From: a virus
Length of the DNA: 25,300 nt
Virus record (IMG/VR): IMGVR_UViG_3300035084_000014
Location: 1 to 25,300 of that record
Strand: one strand, 5' to 3'
Shown here: in pieces, positions 6,033 to 13,048 of the stretch
How the letters are laid out: every line of letters begins with the position of its first letter
How positions within the stretch are numbered: the stretch's first letter is position 1
The notes under the pieces: generated by a model
The model's database searches: none
Told to the model about the DNA's origin: nothing
The model's input: the letters and a program-made list of their open reading frames with translations, nothing else
Program-made: the position numbers and the translations under genes

Positions 6033-6332
6033 GGACCGCAGCGAGGACGCCAGCTCCTCCAGCGTGGCCGCCCACCGCGTTCTATCGCCATTGGTGATCA
6101 CGTAGCCCGCCGGCCGCTCGAAGCCCGGATAAGGATTCGCCGGCCGCCACAACGCCACCCAATCCGGGAACTCCTCATCGAGCCGCTCGCATGCGGCCAG
6201 CACGCCATCGGCCCAATGGAGCCGCTCGGCGAACAAGCGGCGGTTGTGCCGCATCAGCGCAAACCGCTCAGCATGCTCGGCGGCTTGCTGCACCGCACGC
6301 TCGGCGAGGAACCGGTCCGTCTCGGCGCTCAC
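6021..6332 (-). CDS. Conserved-type small protein in XRE operon
   Basis: This 103-residue protein is mostly helical to residue 55 (Glu/Arg/Ala-rich, with RHNRRLFAERLHWADG). A Trp-containing segment follows (FPDWVALWRP), then a short C-terminal domain. No catalytic motif is recognised. The GTG at 6330-6332 overlaps the preceding TGA as GTGA, a better start than the longer frame. It is last in the operon headed by the XRE regulator at 8.1 kb. Its 3' end overlaps the AlpA-like gene on the other strand. Confidence 0.7.
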   Translation of the reverse strand: MSAETDRFLAERAVQQAAEHAERFALMRHNRRLFAERLHWADGVLAACERLDEEFPDWVALWRPANPYPGFERPAGYVITNGDRTRWAATLEELASSLRSLPG

Positions 6333-6574
6333 CGCATGCCGCCCAAGGGCATCGGCCGCGTCCACGCAATGAACCGGTCGAAGGCCTCGCCGACCAGCAC
6401 CTCAGGGTGATCGGCGACGTAGTGCTCGAGGTGGACGCCCATCAGCGTCGCCAGCAGAGTGCCGCCGCCAGTTTCGCTAGTCAGCCGTTCGCGTGCTGGA
6501 TCGCACGGCCATGGCTTCTCGCAGGAGTTGCAATCCCACTCCGGCTGGCGAGGCTCGTGCAGCGGCTCGCTCAT
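6329..6574 (-). CDS. Small protein with PWPC motif
   Basis: This 81-residue protein has the N-terminal motif WDCNSCEKPWPCDPAR, with three cysteines, followed by a helical region (TLLATLMGVHLEHYVADHPE) and a C-terminal FDRFIAWTRP segment. From memory, small proteins with a W-x-C...PWPC...R signature occur beside XRE regulators in actinomycete chromosomes; some carry a flavin-reductase label that the sequence here does not support. The ATG at 6574 overlaps the upstream stop as ATGA. It is the third gene of the XRE-headed operon and its function is unknown. Confidence 0.72.
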   Translation of the reverse strand: MSEPLHEPRQPEWDCNSCEKPWPCDPARERLTSETGGGTLLATLMGVHLEHYVADHPEVLVGEAFDRFIAWTRPMPLGGMR

Positions 6575-6741
6575 CGCCGGTTCCGGCATGGGTCCGGGTG
6601 CGGCTGGGCGATGATCCGGGCCACCGCGGCGTTGTGCTGCGTGGCCTGGCGCCGCCAGGCACGCTGCTCGGCGTGCAGCGCGGCGACCTGGCGGCGGTAC
6701 CGCCAGCGACGTATGGGCGGGAGCAGGTAGAGCAGGCGCAT
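6571..6741 (-). CDS. Small basic protein in XRE operon
   Basis: This 56-residue, strongly basic protein has a short hydrophobic start (MRLLYLLPPI) and then an Arg/Gln-rich helix (RRWRYRRQVAALHAEQRAWR). GGGAGG lies 8 bases before ATG 6741, which decides this start over upstream frames. The hydrophobic patch is too short for a clear membrane span. A nucleic-acid or membrane-surface contact is possible, but the family is not recognised. Confidence 0.6.
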   Translation of the reverse strand: MRLLYLLPPIRRWRYRRQVAALHAEQRAWRRQATQHNAAVARIIAQPHPDPCRNRR

Positions 6742-6823
6742 CCGTTCGCCTCCCAGCGTGGAGTCTGGGCGGCGGCGGGCGGATCCGGGATCAGTCAACC
6801 CTCACGCCCGCCGCCGCAAGACC

Positions 6824-6843
6824 TGATCGTGCGCGGACGATCA
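6824..6843. repeat. Hairpin TGATCGT / ACGATCA
   Basis: Perfect 7-bp arms enclose a 6-nt loop in the 165-bp gap after the XRE gene. With the hairpin at 6864-6897 it may terminate or attenuate transcription before the small genes downstream, or it may bind a regulator. Confidence 0.35.
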
Positions 6844-6863
6844 CGCGTTGTGGAGTAGGCGGC

Positions 6864-6897
6864 TGTCCGCGAATGGTCCGTCAGCGAAGCGCGGACA
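6864..6897 (-). terminator. Hairpin after XRE regulator gene
   Basis: TGTCCGCG (6864-6871) and CGCGGACA (6890-6897) form an 8-bp stem with an 18-nt loop, beginning nine bases past the stop of the regulator gene. No T tract follows. An intra-operon terminator or processing site is plausible. Confidence 0.4.
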
Positions 6898-6906
6898 CGC
6901 GAAGGA

Positions 6907-8097
6907 TCAGTAAGACCGGATCTGTTCCAGGAGATCAGCGGCCAGCGGATCCCCCGCATATGGCGGCTCGACCAGCATCCCAACAATCCGATCCATCCGC
7001 TTCCCGATCCACGAAACCCGGCCCTCCTCCGGCATCGACAAGATCGGAACCAGCTCGACAGCCGCGCTCTCCAAGTCGCGCAACTGCAGCGACGCGGTAG
7101 CCGCGTAGACGTGCGCCAGAGCCTCATCCGCGACGGACCGCTCCGGTCCCGCATGCATCCAGAGCCCGATCGCAGCGTGCGCCTGAGTCCGAGCGCGCTC
7201 GGCATCCTCGTCGCCCGACAGCCAGATCAGCGCCGATCCCGAGTAGTACAGCAGCTTCGCGCGGGAGAAGGTGAAGACCCCCTCGACCTCATCGCGGCCG
7301 CGCTGCTCGTCGAACGCCACCTCCGCATCGCTGAGAGCCCGTCGAGCTGCTCGCGCATCCCCCAGATTGGCCGACGACTGACCGACGCCGGCCAATAGCC
7401 GGGCACGCGCCGTACCCGTACCCGCGTACCGGAGACCATCCTGGGCGTAGTCGAGAGCCTCGCCGAAGCGCTGACCGAAGCGCAGGATGAGCGACTGCGT
7501 GCCACGCGTCCACGCCCGAAGCTGATCCGAACCCGCCAGGTCGGCAGCCTCCCAAGCCGCGTCGGCATGGGCCAGCGCATGCTCCGGATGCCCGTCGTCG
7601 AGCGCCGCATACGACATCACGCCCGACAGGTAGCCGACCTCGGCGGCAAGGCTGTGCATCTGAAACGTCGAGAGCAGCTTGCGCGCACGGAGCTGGCCCA
7701 TCGCGGCCCGGCGAGCCACGGTCAGTTCCTCGATCAGGGCCGCGCCGGGGCTGGACAGATAGCTGACCGCCAGCCGTGCCGCTTCGCTGCCTACCCGATC
7801 GACGGCGTCGCCCGCCCCCACTGCGGCGAGCTGGCCACAGAGACGCTCGGACTCGCGACGCAGGCGCTCCTGGCGGGCGATTGCCTCGCTTGCCGCCTGC
7901 AGCGCCTTGAGCCGGCCACCGCCGGCCAGATGGGTGTCCAGCGCGGCAGCTATCGAGGCCGATGGCGGCGGCTTCCGGCCGGTCTCCCAGTCGCTGAGGT
8001 TGGACTTCGAATGGTGCGTGACCTCGGCGAGATCGCGCACGGACATTCGGCGTGCGCAGCGGAGACGGCGAAGCTCTTCGCCGAAGGCGCGATCCAT
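6907..8097 (-). CDS. XRE-family regulator with helical repeat domain
   Basis: This is a 396-residue transcription regulator. The first 55 residues are a classic XRE helix-turn-helix (FGEELRRLRCARRMSVRDLA, then HSKSNLSDWETGRKPP). The remainder, about 60-396, is made of helix pairs with TPR-like features (HALAHADAAWEAADLAGS, ALDYAQDGLRYAGTG). This architecture is typical of actinomycete chromosomal regulators that bind peptides or partner proteins, and it is unusual for a phage repressor. ATG 8097 was chosen because AGGGA lies seven bases upstream; the GTG at 8103 is too close to it. It heads an operon of four genes and is divergent from the membrane-protein gene at 8.3 kb. Confidence 0.85.
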   Translation of the reverse strand: MDRAFGEELRRLRCARRMSVRDLAEVTHHSKSNLSDWETGRKPPPSASIAAALDTHLAGGGRLKALQAASEAIARQERLRRESERLCGQLAAVGAGDAVDRVGSEAARLAVSYLSSPGAALIEELTVARRAAMGQLRARKLLSTFQMHSLAAEVGYLSGVMSYAALDDGHPEHALAHADAAWEAADLAGSDQLRAWTRGTQSLILRFGQRFGEALDYAQDGLRYAGTGTARARLLAGVGQSSANLGDARAARRALSDAEVAFDEQRGRDEVEGVFTFSRAKLLYYSGSALIWLSGDEDAERARTQAHAAIGLWMHAGPERSVADEALAHVYAATASLQLRDLESAAVELVPILSMPEEGRVSWIGKRMDRIVGMLVEPPYAGDPLAADLLEQIRSY

Positions 8098-8142
8098 CGT
8101 CACTTCCCTGCTAGCGGTCAGGGGTGGCGGACCGGCCCGCTA

Positions 8143-8161
8143 GAACCGGTCGCGCCGGTTC
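8143..8161. repeat. Inverted repeat GAACCGG / CCGGTTC
   Basis: Perfect 7-bp arms with a 5-nt centre, 46 bases upstream of the XRE regulator start, in the 224-bp divergent region. It may be an operator for that gene or for the plus-strand membrane protein. Confidence 0.4.
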
Positions 8162-8166
8162 CACCG

Positions 8167-8189
8167 TACCCCCCGGCCGGCCGGGGGTA
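8167..8189. repeat. GC-rich dyad TACCCCC...GGGGGTA
   Basis: A 23-bp near-perfect dyad with a GGCCGGCC core lies in the divergent region between the XRE gene and the membrane-protein gene. A regulator-binding site or strong hairpin is possible. The rest of 8098-8321 shows nothing clear. Confidence 0.4.
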
Positions 8190-8321
8190 TGGCCATTGGC
8201 GCGGGCGCCCGATCGTCCACTTCGGCGCGACGATCATCCGATTGTGTCGCCTGACCGCTACCGCCTGTTGCGTCGATGCCTCACCCTGTCATGGCCTCGT
8301 CACCGTCGATCAGGGAGCGTC

Positions 8322-8786
8322 GTGACCTACCCGCAGCAGCCCGCCATGCGCCCTGTGAGCCGCTGGAAGATCATCGTCATCTGCATTGCGGTCGGCCTTG
8401 CGGCGATGATGCTCGGTGCGCTCGCCAAAATCGCCTACAACAGGATCACCTCGACCACGCGGCCAGCCGTCGCACCCGCCGCACTCGACTCGCCCTCCCC
8501 GGCCGCGGCCGATACGGGCGTCACGGCGTGCGAGAGTCTGCGAGACACACCGGTCGCCCAGAACAAGGAGCCGCTCACGGAGCAGCGCTACCGCGAGCTG
8601 AGGACCCAGTTCCAGGACTCCCAGGACACCTCGATCCGAGACAACGGCACCAAGATGATCGACATCGTCTGGAAGATCGGCCCGGACCAGTCGAAGGCCT
8701 CCGCCTACATGGGGCCGCTGATGGAGGCGGTCACCGGGCTGCAGGCGGCCTGCGCCAGCCACGGCATTGTCCTGCCTTCGAACTGA
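8322..8786 (+). CDS. Membrane-anchored exported protein, unknown
   Basis: This 154-residue protein has a short cytoplasmic start, one membrane span (about 15-36, WKIIVICIAVGLAAMMLGAL), and a Pro/Ala/Ser-rich linker (about 45-65). A soluble, probably extracellular helical domain of about 90 residues with two cysteines (C71 and C145) follows. The GTG at 8322 was chosen because GGGAG lies about five bases upstream; the frame before it is not coding-like. It is the only plus-strand gene near the lysis cassette and converges with it. A moron or lysogenic-conversion protein such as an exclusion factor is one possibility; host origin is another. The family is not recognised. Confidence 0.72.
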   Translation: MTYPQQPAMRPVSRWKIIVICIAVGLAAMMLGALAKIAYNRITSTTRPAVAPAALDSPSPAAADTGVTACESLRDTPVAQNKEPLTEQRYRELRTQFQDSQDTSIRDNGTKMIDIVWKIGPDQSKASAYMGPLMEAVTGLQAACASHGIVLPSN

Positions 8787-8805
8787 TCGCCCCGCTGGCC
8801 CCCGC

Positions 8806-9051
8806 TCAAAACACGCCACCGGTCAGGAAATGCGCGACCAGCCACGCCAGGAACGCGAGCAGCGTGAACCGGCGTAGCCGTGTCCATCCAGACGGCTGCC
8901 GGAGCGCGCCGCGGCCGGTCATCGCGTAGCCGAGCCACGCCCACACGTGCTCGGACAGGGTGTCCCCGGAGCGGGAATTCATCAGGGCCGCGCCCTCGAC
9001 GGCGGCGAAGTAGATGCCCCAGCCGAGCCACAGCCACGTCCAGATGCTCAT
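8806..9051 (-). CDS. Small two-TM phage membrane protein near lysis genes
   Basis: This 81-residue protein has hydrophobic spans at about 3-22 (WTWLWLGWGIYFAAVEGAAL) and 62-80 (TLLAFLAWLVAHFLTGGVF), joined by a polar loop with GDTLSEHVWAWLG. Small proteins with the DTLSEHVW segment are common beside endolysin genes in actinophages and are sometimes called holin-like. It starts 4 bp after the endolysin stop. With another holin-like gene upstream, it could be the holin, an antiholin or an accessory lysis protein. Confidence 0.72.
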   Translation of the reverse strand: MSIWTWLWLGWGIYFAAVEGAALMNSRSGDTLSEHVWAWLGYAMTGRGALRQPSGWTRLRRFTLLAFLAWLVAHFLTGGVF

Positions 9052-9055
9052 CCGG

Positions 9056-9814
9056 TCACGCCGCGAGTCGGGCGGCCAGCTCGTTGGCGAGCTGCGCCGC
9101 CAGTGCCGGCGGCAGGGCCTCCGCGAGCTGGGTGGCCAGAGCGGCGACGTCGACTGGTGTGGCCGGGAGCGCGAGGACGTGGTCGACCTTCGCGCCGACC
9201 GCGTCCACCTGGGCGGGCAGCGAGTTCAGGGCGCTGCTGCGGCCCAGCATGGTCCACAGGGCGCCGCCGAGGCTGTAGCTGCTGTCGTCCGCGGGGTTGA
9301 TGTCGGCGCCCTTGATCGCGTTGACGAGGCGGGTGATGTCGTCGTCGGTGAGTGCCACGAGTTCCTCCAGGTGCCACGAGGCTGTCGAGGCCTCTTTGCC
9401 GGTGTTGTAGGACGCGCTGAAGTGCGCGTGCTCTTCATGCGGGCTCGCGCCCGTGTAGGCCTTCTCGACCCAGCTCGAGCTGGCCGACCAGGTCCGGCGG
9501 CGGTAGATGAGGTAGCGCAGCCGGGTTTCGGCGCCGGACCGGCACCGGGCGAGCAGGTGCTGGACGATCGTTTCCATGCCGCCGTCGAACGGCCACGGGC
9601 CCGTGGAGTCGACGTCGACGGCGTGGACCTCGTTGATGCTGTCGGCGTCGTGGATCGGCACGTTGCCGGTCTCGTCCGGGTTGTGGTCGGAGACCTCGGC
9701 CTGGTGGGCGGTGTCGCCGATCCAGCCGTCCGAGGTCTTGTCCCGGGCTGGCGCGATCGCGTTGAACTCGGCGCGCAGCTGGACGAGGCAGGCGATCAGG
9801 ATCGGGTCGGTCAT
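9056..9814 (-). CDS. Endolysin, M15-type peptidase
   Basis: This 252-residue protein probably cleaves a peptide bond in peptidoglycan. The N-terminal 135 residues have the zinc-peptidase layout of actinophage M15-like endolysins: SDHNPDETG (42-50), EVHAVDVD (62-69), a LRYLIYRRRTWS strand, then SPHEEHAHFS (124-133). The likely zinc ligands lie among H44, H64, D67, H129 and H131. After residue 145 a Thr/Asp start (LTDDDITRLVNAIKG) leads into an Ala/Leu-rich helical C-terminal region (about 200-252) that may oligomerise or bind the envelope. No signal peptide is visible, so export depends on a holin. The start overlaps the holin-like stop as ATGA. Confidence 0.87.
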   Translation of the reverse strand: MTDPILIACLVQLRAEFNAIAPARDKTSDGWIGDTAHQAEVSDHNPDETGNVPIHDADSINEVHAVDVDSTGPWPFDGGMETIVQHLLARCRSGAETRLRYLIYRRRTWSASSSWVEKAYTGASPHEEHAHFSASYNTGKEASTASWHLEELVALTDDDITRLVNAIKGADINPADDSSYSLGGALWTMLGRSSALNSLPAQVDAVGAKVDHVLALPATPVDVAALATQLAEALPPALAAQLANELAARLAA

Positions 9815-10176
9815 CAGCGGATCACGCCTTGGGTGCGTAGCTCGGTCAGGACCCGGTCGGCGGCGGCGTGCATGCCGGCCTCGATCCGGGCGTCCAGCTC
9901 GCCGTTGACGCGCTGCGCGACGGTGTTGAGGGTGCTCGTCTGGGCGTTGAGGGTGGTGGTCTGGGCGGTGGTCTCGGCGTGCAGCTGTTCGACGCGGGCG
10001 CCGACGCCGCCGGCGAGTGCCCCGCCGGCGACGGCGCCGCCGCCGACGGCGCCGAGGATGCCGAGCACGGCGATGATGTCGCCGGCCGACATGGTGGTGG
10101 CCACCGCGAGCACGCAGGCCACCGCGCCGAGCGCGGCGACCAGGACGACGCTGGGCCAGGTGAGCTTGTTAGTCAT
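9814..10176 (-). CDS. Holin-like protein
   Basis: This 120-residue protein has two hydrophobic spans, about 8-28 (PSVVLVAALGAVACVLAVAT) and 34-58 (IIAVLGILGAVGGGAVAGGA, Gly/Ala-rich). A C-terminal helical region follows with regular Leu/Thr spacing (EQLHAETTAQTTTLNAQTST), suited to a coiled coil. Size, topology and the ATGA overlap with the endolysin gene support a holin, the membrane protein that releases the endolysin at the end of infection. It directly follows the tail genes. Confidence 0.8.
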   Translation of the reverse strand: MTNKLTWPSVVLVAALGAVACVLAVATTMSAGDIIAVLGILGAVGGGAVAGGALAGGVGARVEQLHAETTAQTTTLNAQTSTLNTVAQRVNGELDARIEAGMHAAADRVLTELRTQGVIR

Positions 10177-10185
10177 GGCGGCTTC

Positions 10186-10896
10186 CTAGATCTGGTAGTA
10201 GGTGGTGACGATGCAGACTCCGGCGGCCCCGGTACCGCCGTTGACGCCGGTGTTGGTGCCGCCGAGTGAGGCACCCGATCCGCCGCCGCCGTAGGCGAGC
10301 CCGTTGGTGCCGGCGCCGTTGGAGTTCCCGCCGGCGGCGCCGCCGAGGGCTGACGGGCCGCCGTCGCCGCCGCGCTGGCCGGTGCCGGCGGTGGCGGAGA
10401 TACCGAGCCCGGATCCGCCGACCGATCCGGGGATGCGGATGGTCCCGCCGGTCCCGCCGGTGCCGCCGGTGCCGCCGTGCCCGCCGCTGGAGAACTGGGC
10501 CGTCGTGCTCGACCCGCGGGTGCTGCCCCCGGTCCCGCCGGCGGCCGTGATGCTGCTCCCGAACGATGTGGTGCCGCCGTTGCCGCCGCTCACGCCCGGC
10601 GTACCGGCGGCGCCGGCCGCGCCGATCGTGACTGAGACGGTGGCGCCCAGCGACGCGGCGGTGAACCAGCCGCTCGCGTATTCCCCGCCGCCTCCGCCGT
10701 CGCCGAACGACCAGGACGCCGACGTGGTGGCGGCGCCGCCTCCGCCGCCTCCGCCGCCGACGACCTGCACGTTGACGAGGGTGGCGTTCGCGGGCTTGGT
10801 CCACGTGCCGGACGACGTGAAGACCTGCTCCGCCGGGGCGCCCAGGGCGGCGATCAGCTCGCTGCCGGTGACGATGGCGCCTGCGCCGAGAGTCAT
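10186..10896 (-). CDS. Glycine-rich tail tip or fibre protein
   Basis: This 236-residue protein has an N-terminal signature FTSSGTWTKPANATLVNVQV at about 26-45, followed by GGGGGGGG, seen in glycine-rich domains of phage tail proteins. Residues 50-220 are mostly Gly, Ser, Thr and Ala with GGTGGTGG runs. The C-terminus CIVTTYYQI ends the fold. Such proteins form polyglycine-helix bundles in receptor-binding tips. It is the last structural gene before the lysis cassette, as expected for an adhesin. Tandem repeats in the gene could allow length variation. Confidence 0.8.
   Translation of the reverse strand: MTLGAGAIVTGSELIAALGAPAEQVFTSSGTWTKPANATLVNVQVVGGGGGGGGAATTSASWSFGDGGGGGEYASGWFTAASLGATVSVTIGAAGAAGTPGVSGGNGGTTSFGSSITAAGGTGGSTRGSSTTAQFSSGGHGGTGGTGGTGGTIRIPGSVGGSGLGISATAGTGQRGGDGGPSALGGAAGGNSNGAGTNGLAYGGGGSGASLGGTNTGVNGGTGAAGVCIVTTYYQI
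10442..10477. repeat. 9-bp tandem repeat in glycine-rich gene
   Basis: Four tandem copies of a 9-bp unit (GTCCCGCCG twice, then GTGCCGCCG twice) encode part of the GGTGGTGG run. Similar imperfect copies flank it. It could change copy number by slippage without loss of frame. Confidence 0.6.
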
Positions 10897-10906
10897 GGTC
10901 GCCTCC

Positions 10907-13048
10907 TCACAGCGCCAGCCGGCCGTAGCCGGCGGCGAGCCGTACGGGCTCGCCGGCGGCGAGCTGCTTGCGGATGCCGTCGACGCCGCGGACGAGCGTG
11001 ACGGCCTGGTCGTAGGCGCCGGAGACGAGCGATGCCGCGCCGACGCTGGTGACCCGGTTGCGTTGGCCGGCGATCTTCACGTCGAACGGGGCGGACCCGG
11101 TGTCCCACACGTCGAGGATGTTGGTGGTGCGGAACGTGACCGCGGTGTCGGACTGGGTGACGGCGGCCTTGAGGATGGTGGTCGCCGAGTCGAGCCGGAA
11201 CTGATCGAGGACGGCGATGGTGCCGTAGATCTCGTCCGGGGCGCACGTGAACGTGATGGTGCGCGTGTTGGGCCAGCCGATCGTCTCGGTGTAGCCGAGC
11301 ACCCACAACCTGACCGTGTACTCACGGAAGTTGATGATCGTGATGATGCTGCCGACGTCGGCCTGTTCGACCTCGGCCACGCCGGCCGGGTCGAGGGCGG
11401 CCAGGTTGACGGTCACCTGCGGGAAGCGGGCCTGGGTGAGGGTGCCCTTGTTCAACCACCACGACGCGACCTGAGGCAGGTCGGTGGTTTCGTCGGCGAC
11501 GTTCACGTCGACCCGCTGCTCGTACTCGCCGCGGCCGTTGGGCGGCGGCTGGGTGCCCATCACGCTGGTGTCATCGCGCAGCACGTACTCGCCGCCGTCC
11601 CGCTGCGACGCGGTGATGATGTTGTGCACGCCGAGGTCGTCGGTCACCTCGGTCGGCAGGGCCGGCATCCCGGTCGGGTTGTCCGCCGCGTTCAGGGTCA
11701 GCACCGAGTTCAGGTTGTACCGGTCGACTCCGCAGAGCATGTACAGGCGCAACGCGGTTCGGTGATCGAGGATGAGCGCATCGTCGGTCGCGGATATCTC
11801 CCGCAGCTGTTCGGCGAACGTCGCCACCGGCTGCGGGCCCATCGGCGTCGACCCGGTGTAGCCGGAACTGACGACGTAGGCGATGTTCTTCAGGTTGCAC
11901 AGCCGAACGAACCGGGCCCCGGCGGTCTCCCTGAGGTAGCCGGTCCACGCGAAGATACGTGCAACGCTGAACAGGTTCACGCCGCCCAGGCTGGACACGT
12001 TCGCGCCGAGGACGTGCCCGAACGTGCTGCCGCCCGGCACGCCGGCGAACACGCTCATGTCCCACCAGACCAGCTGTTCCGGGGCACCGGAGAACGACGG
12101 GGCGAAGAATCCGCTCTGCGTGTTGTCGGCGTTGGTCCAGTTGATCCACACCGTGGTCGTCCCGGCAGAATACTGGGCATCGATGCTGAACAGCGTCCAC
12201 TGCGACCAGTCGTACGAGCCGTACGAGCCGCCGCTGGCGAGGATCTGCACGCCGCTCTTCGTCGAGTAGATCAGGATCTGCCCGGTGGTCGGGTTCAGAT
12301 ACAGCCCGTACTGGGTTCCGTCGGTCGTCGCCCAGTCCATGATGTCCTGCTCGCCGTCCACGAGCGGTTCGTAGCGGCCCGCCCAGGACAGCTGCCACCC
12401 TGCGGTCGGGTCCGCGCTGGTGTTCGGGGCGAAGCGGCCACCGACCTCGGCGTCGTCGCTGCTGCCCATGTCCATCAGCGGCGCCGAGCCCAGCGGCCGG
12501 TACTGCGATTCCGGGGCGATGCTCTGGAAGAAGATCTGCTGAGTGCCCGGCGTGACACTGATCAGCTCGGTCGAGCCGCGCACCTGCTCGCCTGGCCAAT
12601 AGCCGGTCACATGCGAGAGGCCCTCGTTGTACTGCCGGAACGCGCTCTTCAGAGGCTCGGTCCACTGGTTGATCCGCTGCAGCAGCCCACCAGCCTGCAC
12701 ATCCACCCAGGCCTTGCCCCGCTTCGGCCGGGCCCGGAAGTCGCGAGTCTGCCCGGCCTGCCAGCTCGAGGCCTCCGCCTGGCCGCGCACGACGCCGCCG
12801 ACGGATACGCGCATCGGCGTGTTGACGCCAGCCTTGCCCCACAGCGGCGATTCGGGGTTGCTGGTGCGGTACATGTCGTCGTCGTTGGCCAGCCTGCACC
12901 CGATGGTGCAGGGCCGCGGGGCGACGCCCTCGTCGCCCTGGCCGCGCGTAATCGTGATCGGCGTATCGGCGAACACATCGTCGTTGGCGACCAGGTCGTG
13001 CCACGCCCCGTCGTAGTAGAGCTCGAGCGCCACGTTGTTCTTAGGCAT
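10907..13048 (-). CDS. Minor tail protein (large, tail tip)
   Basis: This 713-residue protein has an N-terminus (VALELYYDGAWHDL, then ITITRGQGDEGVAPRP) that matches the start of large minor tail proteins of Streptomyces-type siphophages. A middle region (about 190-370) with beta-rich text such as TTVWINWTNADNTQSG and repeated aromatic residues resembles a lectin-like or jelly-roll insertion. The C-terminal 200 residues contain VTLVRGVDGIRKQLAAGE, also typical of the family. ATG 13048 was chosen because the longer frame upstream lies wholly inside the tape measure gene; it leaves an 8-bp overlap. Its position after the tape measure gene supports a tail-hub or tip role. Confidence 0.82.
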   Translation of the reverse strand: MPKNNVALELYYDGAWHDLVANDDVFADTPITITRGQGDEGVAPRPCTIGCRLANDDDMYRTSNPESPLWGKAGVNTPMRVSVGGVVRGQAEASSWQAGQTRDFRARPKRGKAWVDVQAGGLLQRINQWTEPLKSAFRQYNEGLSHVTGYWPGEQVRGSTELISVTPGTQQIFFQSIAPESQYRPLGSAPLMDMGSSDDAEVGGRFAPNTSADPTAGWQLSWAGRYEPLVDGEQDIMDWATTDGTQYGLYLNPTTGQILIYSTKSGVQILASGGSYGSYDWSQWTLFSIDAQYSAGTTTVWINWTNADNTQSGFFAPSFSGAPEQLVWWDMSVFAGVPGGSTFGHVLGANVSSLGGVNLFSVARIFAWTGYLRETAGARFVRLCNLKNIAYVVSSGYTGSTPMGPQPVATFAEQLREISATDDALILDHRTALRLYMLCGVDRYNLNSVLTLNAADNPTGMPALPTEVTDDLGVHNIITASQRDGGEYVLRDDTSVMGTQPPPNGRGEYEQRVDVNVADETTDLPQVASWWLNKGTLTQARFPQVTVNLAALDPAGVAEVEQADVGSIITIINFREYTVRLWVLGYTETIGWPNTRTITFTCAPDEIYGTIAVLDQFRLDSATTILKAAVTQSDTAVTFRTTNILDVWDTGSAPFDVKIAGQRNRVTSVGAASLVSGAYDQAVTLVRGVDGIRKQLAAGEPVRLAAGYGRLAL

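Noticed and set aside
6493-6858. Plus-strand frame opposite the small genes of the XRE operon
   Set aside because: The minus-strand genes have ATGA/GTGA junctions and a Shine-Dalgarno; the plus frame has no ribosome site and an Arg/Pro-rich product.
10186-10896. CRISPR-like or PE-PGRS-like repeat region
   Set aside because: Repeats are short GGN codon repeats of a glycine-rich tail protein with no spacer structure, and the GTWTKP start identifies a phage tail module.
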